A DNA stretch of 64,000 nucleotides from DATBAT01 sp036271375. Lineage in GTDB: Bacteria > Acidobacteriota > Terriglobia > Terriglobales > Acidobacteriaceae. A program made the translations under genes and the position numbers. The notes under the pieces were generated by a model. It was given only the letters and a program-made list of their open reading frames with translations. It did not search any database and had not been told where the DNA came from. The stretch is taken from contig DATBAT010000373.1 in assembly GCA_036271375.1 (NCBI GenBank), positions 1 through 64,000 of the forward strand, read 5' to 3'. The first letter of the stretch is position 1; each line of letters begins with the position of its first letter. Below are positions 1-7,268 of this stretch, piece by piece.

Positions 1-48
1 GTGGCCTTGGTGGCAATGTCTTTGTTCGAACTATTTAAGGAATTCCCC

Positions 49-1473
49 ATGCTCAACCGATTAGCGCTATTCAGTGTGGTCCTCGCCCTTCTCCAAACCA
101 GCCCCGCGCAAACCATCTACGATCTGGTCATCGCCAACGGCACCGTCATGGACCCCGAGTCCGGCGTCTCGGCCGTGCGCAACCTGGGCATCACCGGCGG
201 CACCATCATGGCCGTCACTACCGACCAACTCCAAGGCCGCCAAACCATCGACGCCACAGGCCTGGTCGTCGCCCCCGGCTTCATCGATCTTCACCAGCAC
301 AGCCAGGACGATGCCAGCTACCGCATGAAGGCCATGGACGGCGTGACCACCGCCCTCGAACTCGAAATCGGCACCGAAGACATCGACCGCTGGTACGACG
401 CGCGCGCCGGCAAAGCGCTGATTAACTACGGCGCTTCGATCGGCCATCCGCGGGTTCGCATGGTAGTGATGCACGACACCGGAGATTTTCTGCCCAACGG
501 CGACGCCGCTCACAAAGCCGCTACTGATGCTCAAATCGAAGAGATCATCAAACAAATCGATCACGGTTTGCAGCGCGGAGCGCTGGCCGTCGGCGTCGGC
601 GCGGCTTATACCGAAGCGGCTTCGCCTTGGGAGATCCTTCAAGTATTTCAAGTCGCCGCAAAATACGGAGCGTCGTGCCACGTTCACATTCGTGGCCAGA
701 ATGGCCACGTAGAGGGGCTTCAGGAAGTCCTGGCTGACTCTGCGATCAGCGGAGCACCACTGCACGTGGTCCACATCCAAAGCACCGGGCAAGAGGCTAC
801 GCCGCACGAACTGGAAATGATTCGCGGCGCGCGCGCGCACGGCCTCGACGTCACCACCGAAACCTATCCCTATACCGCCGGCATGACCGCAATCGATTCC
901 GCCGTCGTCGACAATTGGGTGAAGGTGCCAGGCAATTCGTTGAGCCAGTTGATGTGGCCGGCCACCGGCGAGCGCCTGAGCCGCGAGAGTTATGAAAAGT
1001 ATCGCAAGCAGGGTGGCTACATCATCATGTTCTCGAATACCGAAGAAATCGTGACCGGCGCGATTCGCGACCCGTTGACCATGATTGCCAGCGACGGAAT
1101 GATCCAGAACGGCAAAGGGCATCCCCGCACCGCCGGCACCTACTCGCGCATCCTCGGACATTACGTCCGCGAAACCCATGACTTAACGCTCATGGACGCG
1201 CTCCGCAAAATGACCCTCATGCCCGCGCAGCGCTTGGAGAAACGCGATCCCGCGATGAAAAACAAAGGCCGCATTCGCGAAGGCGCCGACGCTGACATCA
1301 CGGTGTTCGATCCGCAGACCATCACAGAGAAGTCAACCTACGAGAAGCCGACGACCTACTCGGAGGGAGTGAAGTTTGTGCTGGTCAATGGGAAACTCGT
1401 GGTGGACAAGGGGCAGTTGGTAAGTGGCGCGTTGCCGGGGCAGGCGGTTCGGGCGCCGATCTATGGCAACTAG
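49..1473 (+). CDS. secreted amidohydrolase, N-acyl-D-amino-acid deacylase family
   Basis: This is a 474-residue metal-dependent hydrolase. The reading frame is open from base 1, but I place the start at the ATG at 49, which follows an AAGGA element and opens a hydrophobic signal peptide (about residues 1-21), so the enzyme is probably exported. The HxH metal motif of the amidohydrolase superfamily is at residues 82-84 (FIDLHQHS). Further His residues lie in a CHVHIRG stretch and a VHIQ stretch, and a late SDG-x-HPR-x-G-x-R-LG-x-YVRE block is typical of D-aminoacylase-like enzymes. The composite N- and C-terminal beta domain (G-ADADITVFDP) is present. The true substrate (N-acyl-D-amino acid, peptide or related amide) cannot be told from sequence. 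It stands alone in front of a TetR gene. Confidence 0.85.
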   Translation: MLNRLALFSVVLALLQTSPAQTIYDLVIANGTVMDPESGVSAVRNLGITGGTIMAVTTDQLQGRQTIDATGLVVAPGFIDLHQHSQDDASYRMKAMDGVTTALELEIGTEDIDRWYDARAGKALINYGASIGHPRVRMVVMHDTGDFLPNGDAAHKAATDAQIEEIIKQIDHGLQRGALAVGVGAAYTEAASPWEILQVFQVAAKYGASCHVHIRGQNGHVEGLQEVLADSAISGAPLHVVHIQSTGQEATPHELEMIRGARAHGLDVTTETYPYTAGMTAIDSAVVDNWVKVPGNSLSQLMWPATGERLSRESYEKYRKQGGYIIMFSNTEEIVTGAIRDPLTMIASDGMIQNGKGHPRTAGTYSRILGHYVRETHDLTLMDALRKMTLMPAQRLEKRDPAMKNKGRIREGADADITVFDPQTITEKSTYEKPTTYSEGVKFVLVNGKLVVDKGQLVSGALPGQAVRAPIYGN

Positions 1474-1531
1474 TCACCAACTTTGGGGGAACAGCACCTG
1501 TAAAACTACCCGAAAGCAATAAATTTGCCTC

Positions 1532-1568
1532 TTGACTGTAACGACTGTTACATGTAACACTCGTTACA
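1532..1568 (+). promoter_or_regulatory. TetR promoter with tandem palindromic operator
   Basis: Two copies of TGTAAC-N4-GTTACA lie back to back (1537-1552 and 1553-1568, period 16). The junction forms a perfect 14-bp palindrome TGTTACATGTAACA (1546-1559). A TTGACT at 1532-1537 could be the -35 box, with TAACAC (1555-1560) as a weak -10, so the operator would cover the promoter. The last copy ends on the A of the TetR start codon. This arrangement fits autorepression by the adjacent TetR protein (inference). Confidence 0.72.
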
Positions 1569-2149
1569 TGTCGAAGGCGAAGTCACAACGCCGTGAAGAT
1601 CTTCTCGAAGCGGCTATTGAATACCTCCTCAACAACGGCATAGCCAACCTTTCTCTTCGCCCGCTAGCGGCCGGCGTTGGCAGCAAAGCCCGCTTGCTCA
1701 TTTATCACTTCGGATCGAAAGATGCGCTGGTAGCCGACGCCATGATCGTCGTGCGGGAGCGGGTGCAGAACGCCTTCGCCGAAGTCGTCCACAACGGAGT
1801 CGGACTGCTGCCTTCTCAGATCATCACCACCTTTTGGAAATGGGCTACCGCGGTGGAACACCAGCAATATCTAAAACTGTTTTTTGAGGTGCATGGTCTG
1901 GCGCTCCAGGGGCCTGCCCAATACGGCCCTTACCTTGAGGGAGCGGTTGCGAGTTGGATCGAGATGATGGCCTCGGCCCTGCCTGACCGCCTGCCGCAAA
2001 AGAAACGCCACGCGCTGGCAACGCTGGCTGTCGGCGCGGTGGCTGGATTGCTGCTCGACTACCTTTCCAGCCGCAACCAACCGAGGACCTCAGAGGCCCT
2101 CGCCATCTTTGCCAAGAGTTTTGACCCCATGGTGTTAAACGAGTCTTGA
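1568..2149 (+). CDS. TetR/AcrR-family transcriptional repressor
   Basis: The 193-residue protein has a typical N-terminal TetR DNA-binding domain: an amphipathic first helix (REDLLEAAIEYLLNNG), then a helix-turn-helix (about residues 26-52) ending in LIYHFGSKDAL, the classic Y-x-H-F-x-S-K signature. The C-terminal part is the variable ligand-binding and dimerisation domain. I chose the ATG at 1568. An upstream TTG at 1532 in the same frame would translate through the palindromic operator and is less likely. There is no clear ribosome site, so a very short leader is possible. The gene directly precedes the fatty-acid hydroxylase operon in the same direction with a 28-bp gap, which suggests it controls that operon as well as itself. 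The ligand is unknown. Confidence 0.88.
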   Translation: MSKAKSQRREDLLEAAIEYLLNNGIANLSLRPLAAGVGSKARLLIYHFGSKDALVADAMIVVRERVQNAFAEVVHNGVGLLPSQIITTFWKWATAVEHQQYLKLFFEVHGLALQGPAQYGPYLEGAVASWIEMMASALPDRLPQKKRHALATLAVGAVAGLLLDYLSSRNQPRTSEALAIFAKSFDPMVLNES

Positions 2150-2177
2150 TTCTGGAAGAAGACGAGACGGAGGCAGT

Positions 2178-2936
2178 ATGAATTTCGCAGAGTTCTCTCG
2201 AGGTTTACCGGTACCGGCGGTTGTTCTGGGAGTGGCGCTGTGCATGATGACAGTTGAGGTGAAGCGCGCCGGAAGAAAATGGCCCAAGGTACAGGGTTGG
2301 TGGTGGCGCGCCATTCTCTTGAACCTGGTGCAAGTTGGAATCGTATTGACGGCAGGATTGGCTTGGGACGGATGGATGCTGCGGCACCGTCCCTGGAATG
2401 GCGACGTGCTGGGAGTTACGGGCGGAGCATTCGCCGGCTACTTCGTCATTACCTTCTTTTTCTACTGGTGGCATCGCTGGCGTCATCAGAGCAATTTCTT
2501 GTGGCGGTGGTTTCATCAGGTACATCACAGCCCGCAGCGTATTGAGATCATAACGAGCTTTTACAAACATCCCTTGGAGATCCTGGCCGACAGCGCTTTG
2601 TCGAGCGCAATTCTGTATCTGGTCGTTGGCGTCGCCCCGCGAGCGGCCGTGGAGGCCGTGCTGCTTACCGGCTTGGCGGAACTTGTCTATCACTGGAATG
2701 TCACCACACCCTACTGGCTCGGTTTCTTCTTCCAGCGCCCGGAGAGCCACTGCATCCACCACGAGAAGGGAGTCCACTCCTTCAACTATTCAGACCTTCC
2801 CATGTGGGACATGCTCTTTGGCACTTTTAGAAATCCGCGGCAATGGGCCGGGGAGTGCGGATTCGACGCCGCGAAAGAAAAGCGGATCCGAGAGATGCTC
2901 ATGGGCCGCGACGTCAATGCGGAGAGTCTCCCTTGA
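2178..2936 (+). CDS. sterol desaturase / fatty acid hydroxylase family membrane protein
   Basis: The 252-residue integral membrane protein carries the three histidine boxes of the di-iron fatty acid hydroxylase superfamily: HRWRH (residues 99-103), HQVHH (113-117) and HCIHH (191-195). About four hydrophobic segments surround them. Members oxidise C-H bonds of lipids (sterol C-4/C-5, fatty acyl chains, carotenoids) using two iron atoms and O2. The substrate here is unknown. A GGAGGCAG ribosome site precedes the ATG. The stop overlaps the start of the next gene, and that gene overlaps the third, so the three proteins are probably made together. The upstream TetR gene is the likely regulator. 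Confidence 0.87.
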   Translation: MNFAEFSRGLPVPAVVLGVALCMMTVEVKRAGRKWPKVQGWWWRAILLNLVQVGIVLTAGLAWDGWMLRHRPWNGDVLGVTGGAFAGYFVITFFFYWWHRWRHQSNFLWRWFHQVHHSPQRIEIITSFYKHPLEILADSALSSAILYLVVGVAPRAAVEAVLLTGLAELVYHWNVTTPYWLGFFFQRPESHCIHHEKGVHSFNYSDLPMWDMLFGTFRNPRQWAGECGFDAAKEKRIREMLMGRDVNAESLP

Positions 2937-3421
2937 GGAATCCGGTCATTATGTTGTTGGCGATGGGGCTGTTGCAGATGACGGCGGACTTGCTGCACCT
3001 GCCTGGGCTCAAGGGGATCGCCGCCGCCACCGCTGCCTCCCCGGCGCCCAAGGTGTTTTCGTCGGTGAACGGACTGGAAACATTCTCGACCAAGTTTTTC
3101 GTCGAGTGGCGAGACCGCGCAGGCCAATTTCATTCGACCGAGATCACGCCCGAAAGAGCCAGCGGTTTGCGCGGCCCTTACAATCGCCGCAATGTTTACG
3201 GCGCAGTGCTCGCCTATGGTCCGGTAATGCAGTGGAATCCGCAACTGCGTCCTATGTTCGATTCGGTTTCCCGTCACGCGTTCTGCGGCGGGGCACCGCT
3301 GCTCAGCGAACTGGGAATTGACCCAGCGACAGTTGCGGATCGAGTCACCGTTCGTCTGGAAGCACGGCCCGGTGCCCAGACGGGTTCACTACCGATGACC
3401 ATCGAGGTGCGCTGCCAGTGA
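2933..3421 (+). CDS. secreted or anchored protein of unknown function, middle gene of lipid operon
   Basis: This is a 162-residue protein I do not recognise. I place the start at the TTG at 2933, overlapping the previous stop, because GGAG sits 8 bases upstream. An internal ATG at 2951 is the alternative. The N-terminus is a hydrophobic signal or anchor segment (about residues 4-30), followed by an Ala/Pro linker and a compact domain with conspicuous motifs: VEWRDRAG, ITPERASGLRGPYNRRN, VYGAVLAYGP and a single Cys in AFCGGAPLL. The C-terminus is a beta-rich RVTVRLEARP...MTIEVRC stretch ending in another Cys. It is translationally coupled on both sides, so it probably works with the hydroxylase and the HTTM-like protein, outside the cytoplasmic membrane. 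Confidence 0.7.
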   Translation: MRNPVIMLLAMGLLQMTADLLHLPGLKGIAAATAASPAPKVFSSVNGLETFSTKFFVEWRDRAGQFHSTEITPERASGLRGPYNRRNVYGAVLAYGPVMQWNPQLRPMFDSVSRHAFCGGAPLLSELGIDPATVADRVTVRLEARPGAQTGSLPMTIEVRCQ

Positions 3422-4299
3422 AAGAGGTTTGGCATTACCGTATCTACCGCGCCGCCTTCGGAACTTACCTGCTGCACCACTTTCTCGGCTTGCTCCCGTG
3501 GGGAACCGAAATATTTTCCTCTGCAGGTGTTTTACCCAACTCTTCCTCAAGCCCGCTGATGCGTCTGTTCCCGAATTTGTTCTTGATTTCGGACGCTCCC
3601 CGGTTCGTTGCGTCGTTGCTGATGGTTGGCGCCGTTTGCAGTCTGCTATTTATGGTGGGCAAAGTTGAGCGTCTCGCCGCCCTGGTGTTGTGGTTCCTGT
3701 GGGCTAGCCTCTATGGCAGGAACCCGCTGATTGCGAATCCGTCGTTACCGTTCGTGGGATGGTTGCTGCTGTCCCATGCCGTGATTGGCTTTAATGATCG
3801 TTCGTCAGGTATGGGGGGGATTCCTAAAGATCTTTTCTCCGCCGCCTGGATACTTATGGCGCTCTCCTATTCCTACAGCGGCTATACGAAGCTCATTAGC
3901 CCTTCGTGGTTAGACGGCACTGCTCTTAGTTACGTGCTATCTAATCCGCTGGCTCGAGCGACGGTCGTTCGAGTGTGGCTGCTTTCATGCCCACCGATCC
4001 TTCTGAAATTTGCTACCTGGTCCACGTTGGGATTGGAACTTATCTTTGCTCCGGTCGCGCTGTTCAGAAGAATCCGTCCGTGGATATGGCTGGCCATGGT
4101 TGGCCTGCATCTTGGATTAGTTGTGCTGGTAAATTTCGCAGACCTTACTTTGGGCATGCTGATCGTTCACATGTTCACCTTCGATCCAGCATGGCTTACC
4201 CGAGGCAACCGAAGTATTGAGGACGCTACGACGCCGGCTGTATTTTCTCCAGCACGAAATCCGCTCGTGCCTTGGGAGTCATCTTCGGCAGTTCGATAG
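3418..4299 (+). CDS. HTTM-like polytopic membrane protein
   Basis: The 293-residue hydrophobic protein starts at a GTG overlapping the previous stop by 4 bases (GTGA). It has about six to eight membrane segments. Short polar loops such as LYGRNPLIANPSLPFVGW and SYSYSGYTKLISPSWLDGTAL resemble HTTM domain proteins, distantly related to the membrane part of vitamin K-dependent gamma-carboxylase and to DoxX-type proteins. I assign the family from pattern recognition only. The family has no firm biochemical role in bacteria. Its partner genes suggest a job in membrane lipid or quinone modification. The 3' end overlaps the convergent ATPase gene by 74 bases. Confidence 0.68.
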   Translation: MKEVWHYRIYRAAFGTYLLHHFLGLLPWGTEIFSSAGVLPNSSSSPLMRLFPNLFLISDAPRFVASLLMVGAVCSLLFMVGKVERLAALVLWFLWASLYGRNPLIANPSLPFVGWLLLSHAVIGFNDRSSGMGGIPKDLFSAAWILMALSYSYSGYTKLISPSWLDGTALSYVLSNPLARATVVRVWLLSCPPILLKFATWSTLGLELIFAPVALFRRIRPWIWLAMVGLHLGLVVLVNFADLTLGMLIVHMFTFDPAWLTRGNRSIEDATTPAVFSPARNPLVPWESSSAVR

Positions 4300-4780
4300 T
4301 CTCGTACCCGCAATATTCATAAACAGAGGCCATCTTTTCGTAAGTTCGCACCGCCTCCGCGAAGTCCTGTTTGCGTTCGTCGTCCGTGACGTAGATTTCT
4401 TTCCACGGCGGCGCCAGAAATACCAGCGGCGCGTAGCGATATCTCCGGCATGCCAGCTGCATCGCCAACTCATCACCCATGCCGATCAATCGCGCGTAAC
4501 AGAGCGCGTCAGGAATGCCACGGTCGCAAAAGATCGGGCCAGCTTGTTTTACGTAGTAAAGATACGACTCGATCGAACGTTCCAGCATGAGGTGCGCGAA
4601 GGCTTCTTTGTCAGCCCAGGGAAGCGCGGTGCCGCGCAATCGCACTTGCTCCTGAATAATCTGTCGCGCAGTTTCCGGCGCGGTCGCATATCCGAGCTTG
4701 CTTAACTCGGCAATGAGCGTGGTTTTCCCCGCGCCCGGCCCGCCTGAGATCATGAAGATTTTCGGATGGTCGAATGCCAC
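4226..4780 (-). CDS. AAA-type P-loop ATPase (AAA_28 family)
   Basis: This 184-residue cytoplasmic P-loop NTPase has a Walker A motif GGPGAGKT at residues 13-20, a conserved PETAR helix near residue 35, and a CDRGIPD motif (residues 85-91) in the Walker B/DRG position. A lid-like segment follows, with basic residues and TYEKMASVYEYCGYE. This layout is typical of the AAA_28 group, which is related to nucleotide and nicotinamide riboside kinases (NadR C-terminal domain). A small-molecule kinase activity is possible, but the substrate is unknown. It is a single gene converging on the lipid operon, overlapping it by 74 bases at the 3' ends. Nothing clear in the upstream spacer belongs to it. Confidence 0.8.
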   Translation of the reverse strand: MAFDHPKIFMISGGPGAGKTTLIAELSKLGYATAPETARQIIQEQVRLRGTALPWADKEAFAHLMLERSIESYLYYVKQAGPIFCDRGIPDALCYARLIGMGDELAMQLACRRYRYAPLVFLAPPWKEIYVTDDERKQDFAEAVRTYEKMASVYEYCGYETIELPKMTPKARADFVLEKIQPAS

Positions 4781-5089
4781 GAGCTAAATACTACGCAACG
4801 CGGTCATTGGATTTGCGCCCTTCCCACATGCTGGAATATGTCCGGACGCGACGGGTCCCTAACCCAGCGCATGCTTGGGTTGACGCTTCAGCAGGGTCGA
4901 GAATGACAATCAAACAGCTTCGCGAAGACACTTGGCAAGTGAGACGTGTGTCATTTTGATACAGACATCCCCCCGCGGAGAGACTGGAACCATCCCGCAG
5001 TGATGCTCTTAAGTGATTGATTAATCATGCTTTATCTCTTTATTCCAGAGTGACCCGCTTTGGCCCACTCCGTGCACTCTTCTCCTCCG
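4781..5089. other. intergenic spacer with possible promoter for the PilZ-like operon
   Basis: No convincing gene. The spacer holds a 10-bp palindrome TGATTAATCA (5018-5027) overlapping a TTGATT that could be a -35 box for a plus-strand promoter, with a T/A-rich TTTATT near 5039 as a weak -10. Short reading frames here have no coding signature. Confidence 0.4.
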
Positions 5090-5152
5090 GATGCGGCCCG
5101 GGTCTCGCCCTGCGCTAGCTAACCGGCTCCAGGGTAAGTCTCCGGCCGCATC
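5090..5152 (+). promoter_or_regulatory. putative structured 5' leader of the PilZ-like operon
   Basis: GATGCGGCC (5090-5098) is exactly complementary to GGCCGCATC (5144-5152). Inside this stem, GCCCTG pairs with CAGGGT, and a further AGC/GCT pairing is possible around a TAACCG loop. The element ends 20 bases before the start codon at 5173 and has no T tract, so it is not a normal terminator. I could not match it to the GEMM c-di-GMP riboswitch consensus. Confidence 0.4.
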
Positions 5153-5172
5153 GACCGATTAAAGGGACGAAC

Positions 5173-5517
5173 ATGGCCCAACCAGCCCCCGCTAAGGCTC
5201 GAGCCATACCTGAAAGTCCGACGGTCAAGCTGGCCAAGTTCTTTCCAGAGGCTATGCCGGTGAGGATTCCGGTGCGGCTTACCCGGTTGGTCGGCGATGA
5301 AGTGTCGGAGAGCACGACCATCGAATTTGGCACCACACGCGAGGCGCTGTTCGCCTCGAAATTGCCACTGGAGTTTGCCGACCGGCTGCGGCTGCAGAAT
5401 TCGGACGGCACATTGAACGTTGAGGCTTGCGTGGTGGCGGTGCAGTACAACACTGGCAAGACGGCTGTGGCCGCCCGCTTTGCCCAAGACATTCCCAACT
5501 GGATCGTAAAATCATGA
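5173..5517 (+). CDS. PilZ-like domain protein, degenerate
   Basis: The 114-residue protein has a predicted PilZ-like beta barrel: MPVRIPVRLTRLVGDE, a central TIEFGTTREALF, then PLEFADRLRLQ and ACVVAVQYNTGKTAVAARF. In canonical PilZ domains the c-di-GMP contacts are RxxxR and [D/N]xSxxG. Here no clean RxxxR precedes the barrel, and the second motif reads GTTREA, so c-di-GMP binding is doubtful. An AAAGGGA ribosome site lies before the ATG. Its stop overlaps the ATG of the next gene (ATGA). A second, canonical PilZ protein is encoded at 17.7 kb. The function is unknown, with a structural or adaptor role likely. Confidence 0.6.
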   Translation: MAQPAPAKARAIPESPTVKLAKFFPEAMPVRIPVRLTRLVGDEVSESTTIEFGTTREALFASKLPLEFADRLRLQNSDGTLNVEACVVAVQYNTGKTAVAARFAQDIPNWIVKS

Positions 5518-6587
5518 GCTTATTACCCGATTACAAAAACACTGCGGCAGAGTGGGAAGCCGCGCAGCAGATCCACGCTATCTATACCAGCCTGGCGCGT
5601 GAGTTCACGCTCGAGGTTTCGCCCTCACAGGTGCTCGAAGCGGGCGGCGAAATGACCGACGAAAAACTGGATTCGGCCCGGCAGTGGCTGTCTCGCATGG
5701 ATGACCGCATTGAAGTCCACCAGCTACGGCAGTATTTGCAGAACACCCAGGCCGCCCATAAAGAGGGCGTGCTGGTGCTGTTGGAGCACTTTCTGCGTAA
5801 AGCGGACCAGCGCCCTTCAGACCGCGACAAGGTAGATTTTCTGCTGGTGCAGCATTTCTTCAACAACGCTCCGTCGCTAATTAAAGACGGCACCGTCGAG
5901 CTGAAGTATGTCGCCGAGATATTGAAGCCGGTGATTGGGCCGGTTTCCGTGACCGCGCCGGAGTGGCTGAAGCCGCTGGACGTGCACATCGAGAAAGCCG
6001 TCTCGTGCAAGAGCTTGAATGAACTCTTCCAGAGCGGAGCGCTGGAGTCAGCGCGCAAACTGAAGACTTCTTCCGAGCACAACTATTTCGATCCGACCGC
6101 ATTGGTCGCGTTTACTCGCTTCAACTTCTTGATCCGGCGGATTTTCTTCCGCCTGTTGCATCAGGACATCAATGGCATTCTCGACGGCCTTCGCGAACTC
6201 GAACAGCGTGGTGTGCAGGTTCTCGACTGCCGGCGTGCGGAGTTCTCTGCGGAAGAACCCATCCTGCGCCTGCGCATGATCTGCCAGTCGTGGAAGGTGA
6301 TGTTCCAGGCGGAATATTCTTTGGGACAACCTCTGCGCTTGCTGACCGAACTCCGTAGCGCCGTCGATGTTGCACTCGACCAAAAGGAACCGGCGGAAAC
6401 TCAAGCCGAGAAGTCCGAAGACAAAACGGTTTCGGCGGATGACTCGCAGGATAAGGGCCAGAGCAAGAAATCCCGCCGTGCTCGCGCCGCTGCTGCGGCT
6501 TCAGCCACCGCGGCGCACAACAATCGCGGAAAAGATACGGAACCGAACGCGGACAAGTCGCGTCACGACCACTCCAAGCGCAAGTAG
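5514..6587 (+). CDS. conserved hypothetical protein with basic low-complexity tail
   Basis: I do not recognise this 357-residue protein. The start at 5514 overlaps the PilZ-like stop (ATGA), so the two are coupled. The first ~280 residues are predicted mostly helical and contain no membrane span or signal peptide: an AAEWEAAQQIHAIYTSLAREF start, paired helices with HKEGVLVLLEHFLRKADQRPSDRDKVDFLLVQHF split by short loops, then FTRFNFLIRRIFFRLLHQDINGI. The C-terminal ~75 residues are Glu/Lys/Ala-rich and disordered (KSRRARAAAAASATAA and a basic end), possibly an RNA- or membrane-binding tail. Its neighbours (PilZ-like, DHp protein) suggest an intracellular signalling role. Confidence 0.7.
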   Translation: MSLLPDYKNTAAEWEAAQQIHAIYTSLAREFTLEVSPSQVLEAGGEMTDEKLDSARQWLSRMDDRIEVHQLRQYLQNTQAAHKEGVLVLLEHFLRKADQRPSDRDKVDFLLVQHFFNNAPSLIKDGTVELKYVAEILKPVIGPVSVTAPEWLKPLDVHIEKAVSCKSLNELFQSGALESARKLKTSSEHNYFDPTALVAFTRFNFLIRRIFFRLLHQDINGILDGLRELEQRGVQVLDCRRAEFSAEEPILRLRMICQSWKVMFQAEYSLGQPLRLLTELRSAVDVALDQKEPAETQAEKSEDKTVSADDSQDKGQSKKSRRARAAAAASATAAHNNRGKDTEPNADKSRHDHSKRK

Positions 6588-6602
6588 GCCAGAGGGAAGA
6601 CA

Positions 6603-7268
6603 TTGGAGCCGTCAAGCGTACTTCTGATCTCCGAAGATCCGGAATTTTCTGGAGCTGTCCCTGCGCGATGGCAGGCAGAATCCAGTATTCCCGCCTTTAC
6701 CCTTATGACTGGCGATCTCTGCCAATCGTTCGATCCCGAAATATTCGATCTCGCGATTGTTGGAGAATTGCGGTCCAATGTGTTGTCGCGCGTCCTAAGT
6801 GCCCTTGATCGCTCGGGGAAACCAACCATCCTGTTCGCGAGTTCTGATCTCGATACCAGCGAGATTCCCGCGCACGCGATTGTCATCCGCAACCTTCCGG
6901 GATGGCTGGATACGCTGGTATTAGTCGCTTCTCAAATCTTGCAGCGCTGCGAAGCCGTGGAACATGCCGGCGTATTGCAGGAAGTCCACGCTTCGGCAGA
7001 ACGCGAAGCCACACTGGGACGCTACATGCTGGAAATGCGGCATGGCGTAAACAACGCACTTACATCGCTGATGGGGAACGCCGAGCTCTTGCTGCTCGAT
7101 GGCAAGTGCCTTACGCCGGACGCGCGCTTGCAGGTGGAGACGATTCGCAACATGTCGTTGCGCATTCACGAAACCATGCAAAGGTTTTCGTCGCTGGAAA
7201 AGGAATTGAATTCGGTGGCGAAACTGACTCGCATGAAGGCGCGAGCGTCAGATCCTACTTTTGCGTGA
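6603..7268 (+). CDS. receiver-like plus DHp protein lacking a kinase ATPase domain
   Basis: This 221-residue protein starts at a TTG at 6603, with GAGGGAAGA just upstream. Residues 5-115 look like a CheY-type fold (VLLISEDPEF) in which the phosphorylatable Asp is absent: FDLAIVGEL has Gly where the Asp should be. Residues 137-190 resemble a histidine-kinase dimerisation domain, with MRHGVNNALTSLMGNAELL around His147. The usual Glu after the His is Gly and the Pro is Ala, and no HATPase domain follows. It may be a phosphorelay intermediate or a receiver-docking scaffold. The 3' end overlaps the convergent gene by 14 bases. Confidence 0.72.
   Translation: MEPSSVLLISEDPEFSGAVPARWQAESSIPAFTLMTGDLCQSFDPEIFDLAIVGELRSNVLSRVLSALDRSGKPTILFASSDLDTSEIPAHAIVIRNLPGWLDTLVLVASQILQRCEAVEHAGVLQEVHASAEREATLGRYMLEMRHGVNNALTSLMGNAELLLLDGKCLTPDARLQVETIRNMSLRIHETMQRFSSLEKELNSVAKLTRMKARASDPTFA

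Noticed and set aside
67..1179. Long minus-strand open frame opposite the amidohydrolase gene
   Set aside because: It is a shadow of the plus-strand gene: His/Gly/Val-rich without family features. The plus strand has a signal peptide and metal motifs.
2843..2932. Longer N-terminus for the middle gene of the lipid operon
   Set aside because: It would overlap the hydroxylase gene by ~90 bases and adds a highly basic stretch. The TTG with GGAG upstream gives a proper signal segment.
5090..5152. GEMM-type c-di-GMP riboswitch before the PilZ-like gene
   Set aside because: Conserved GEMM loop and tetraloop-receptor sequences were not found; only a generic hairpin could be supported.
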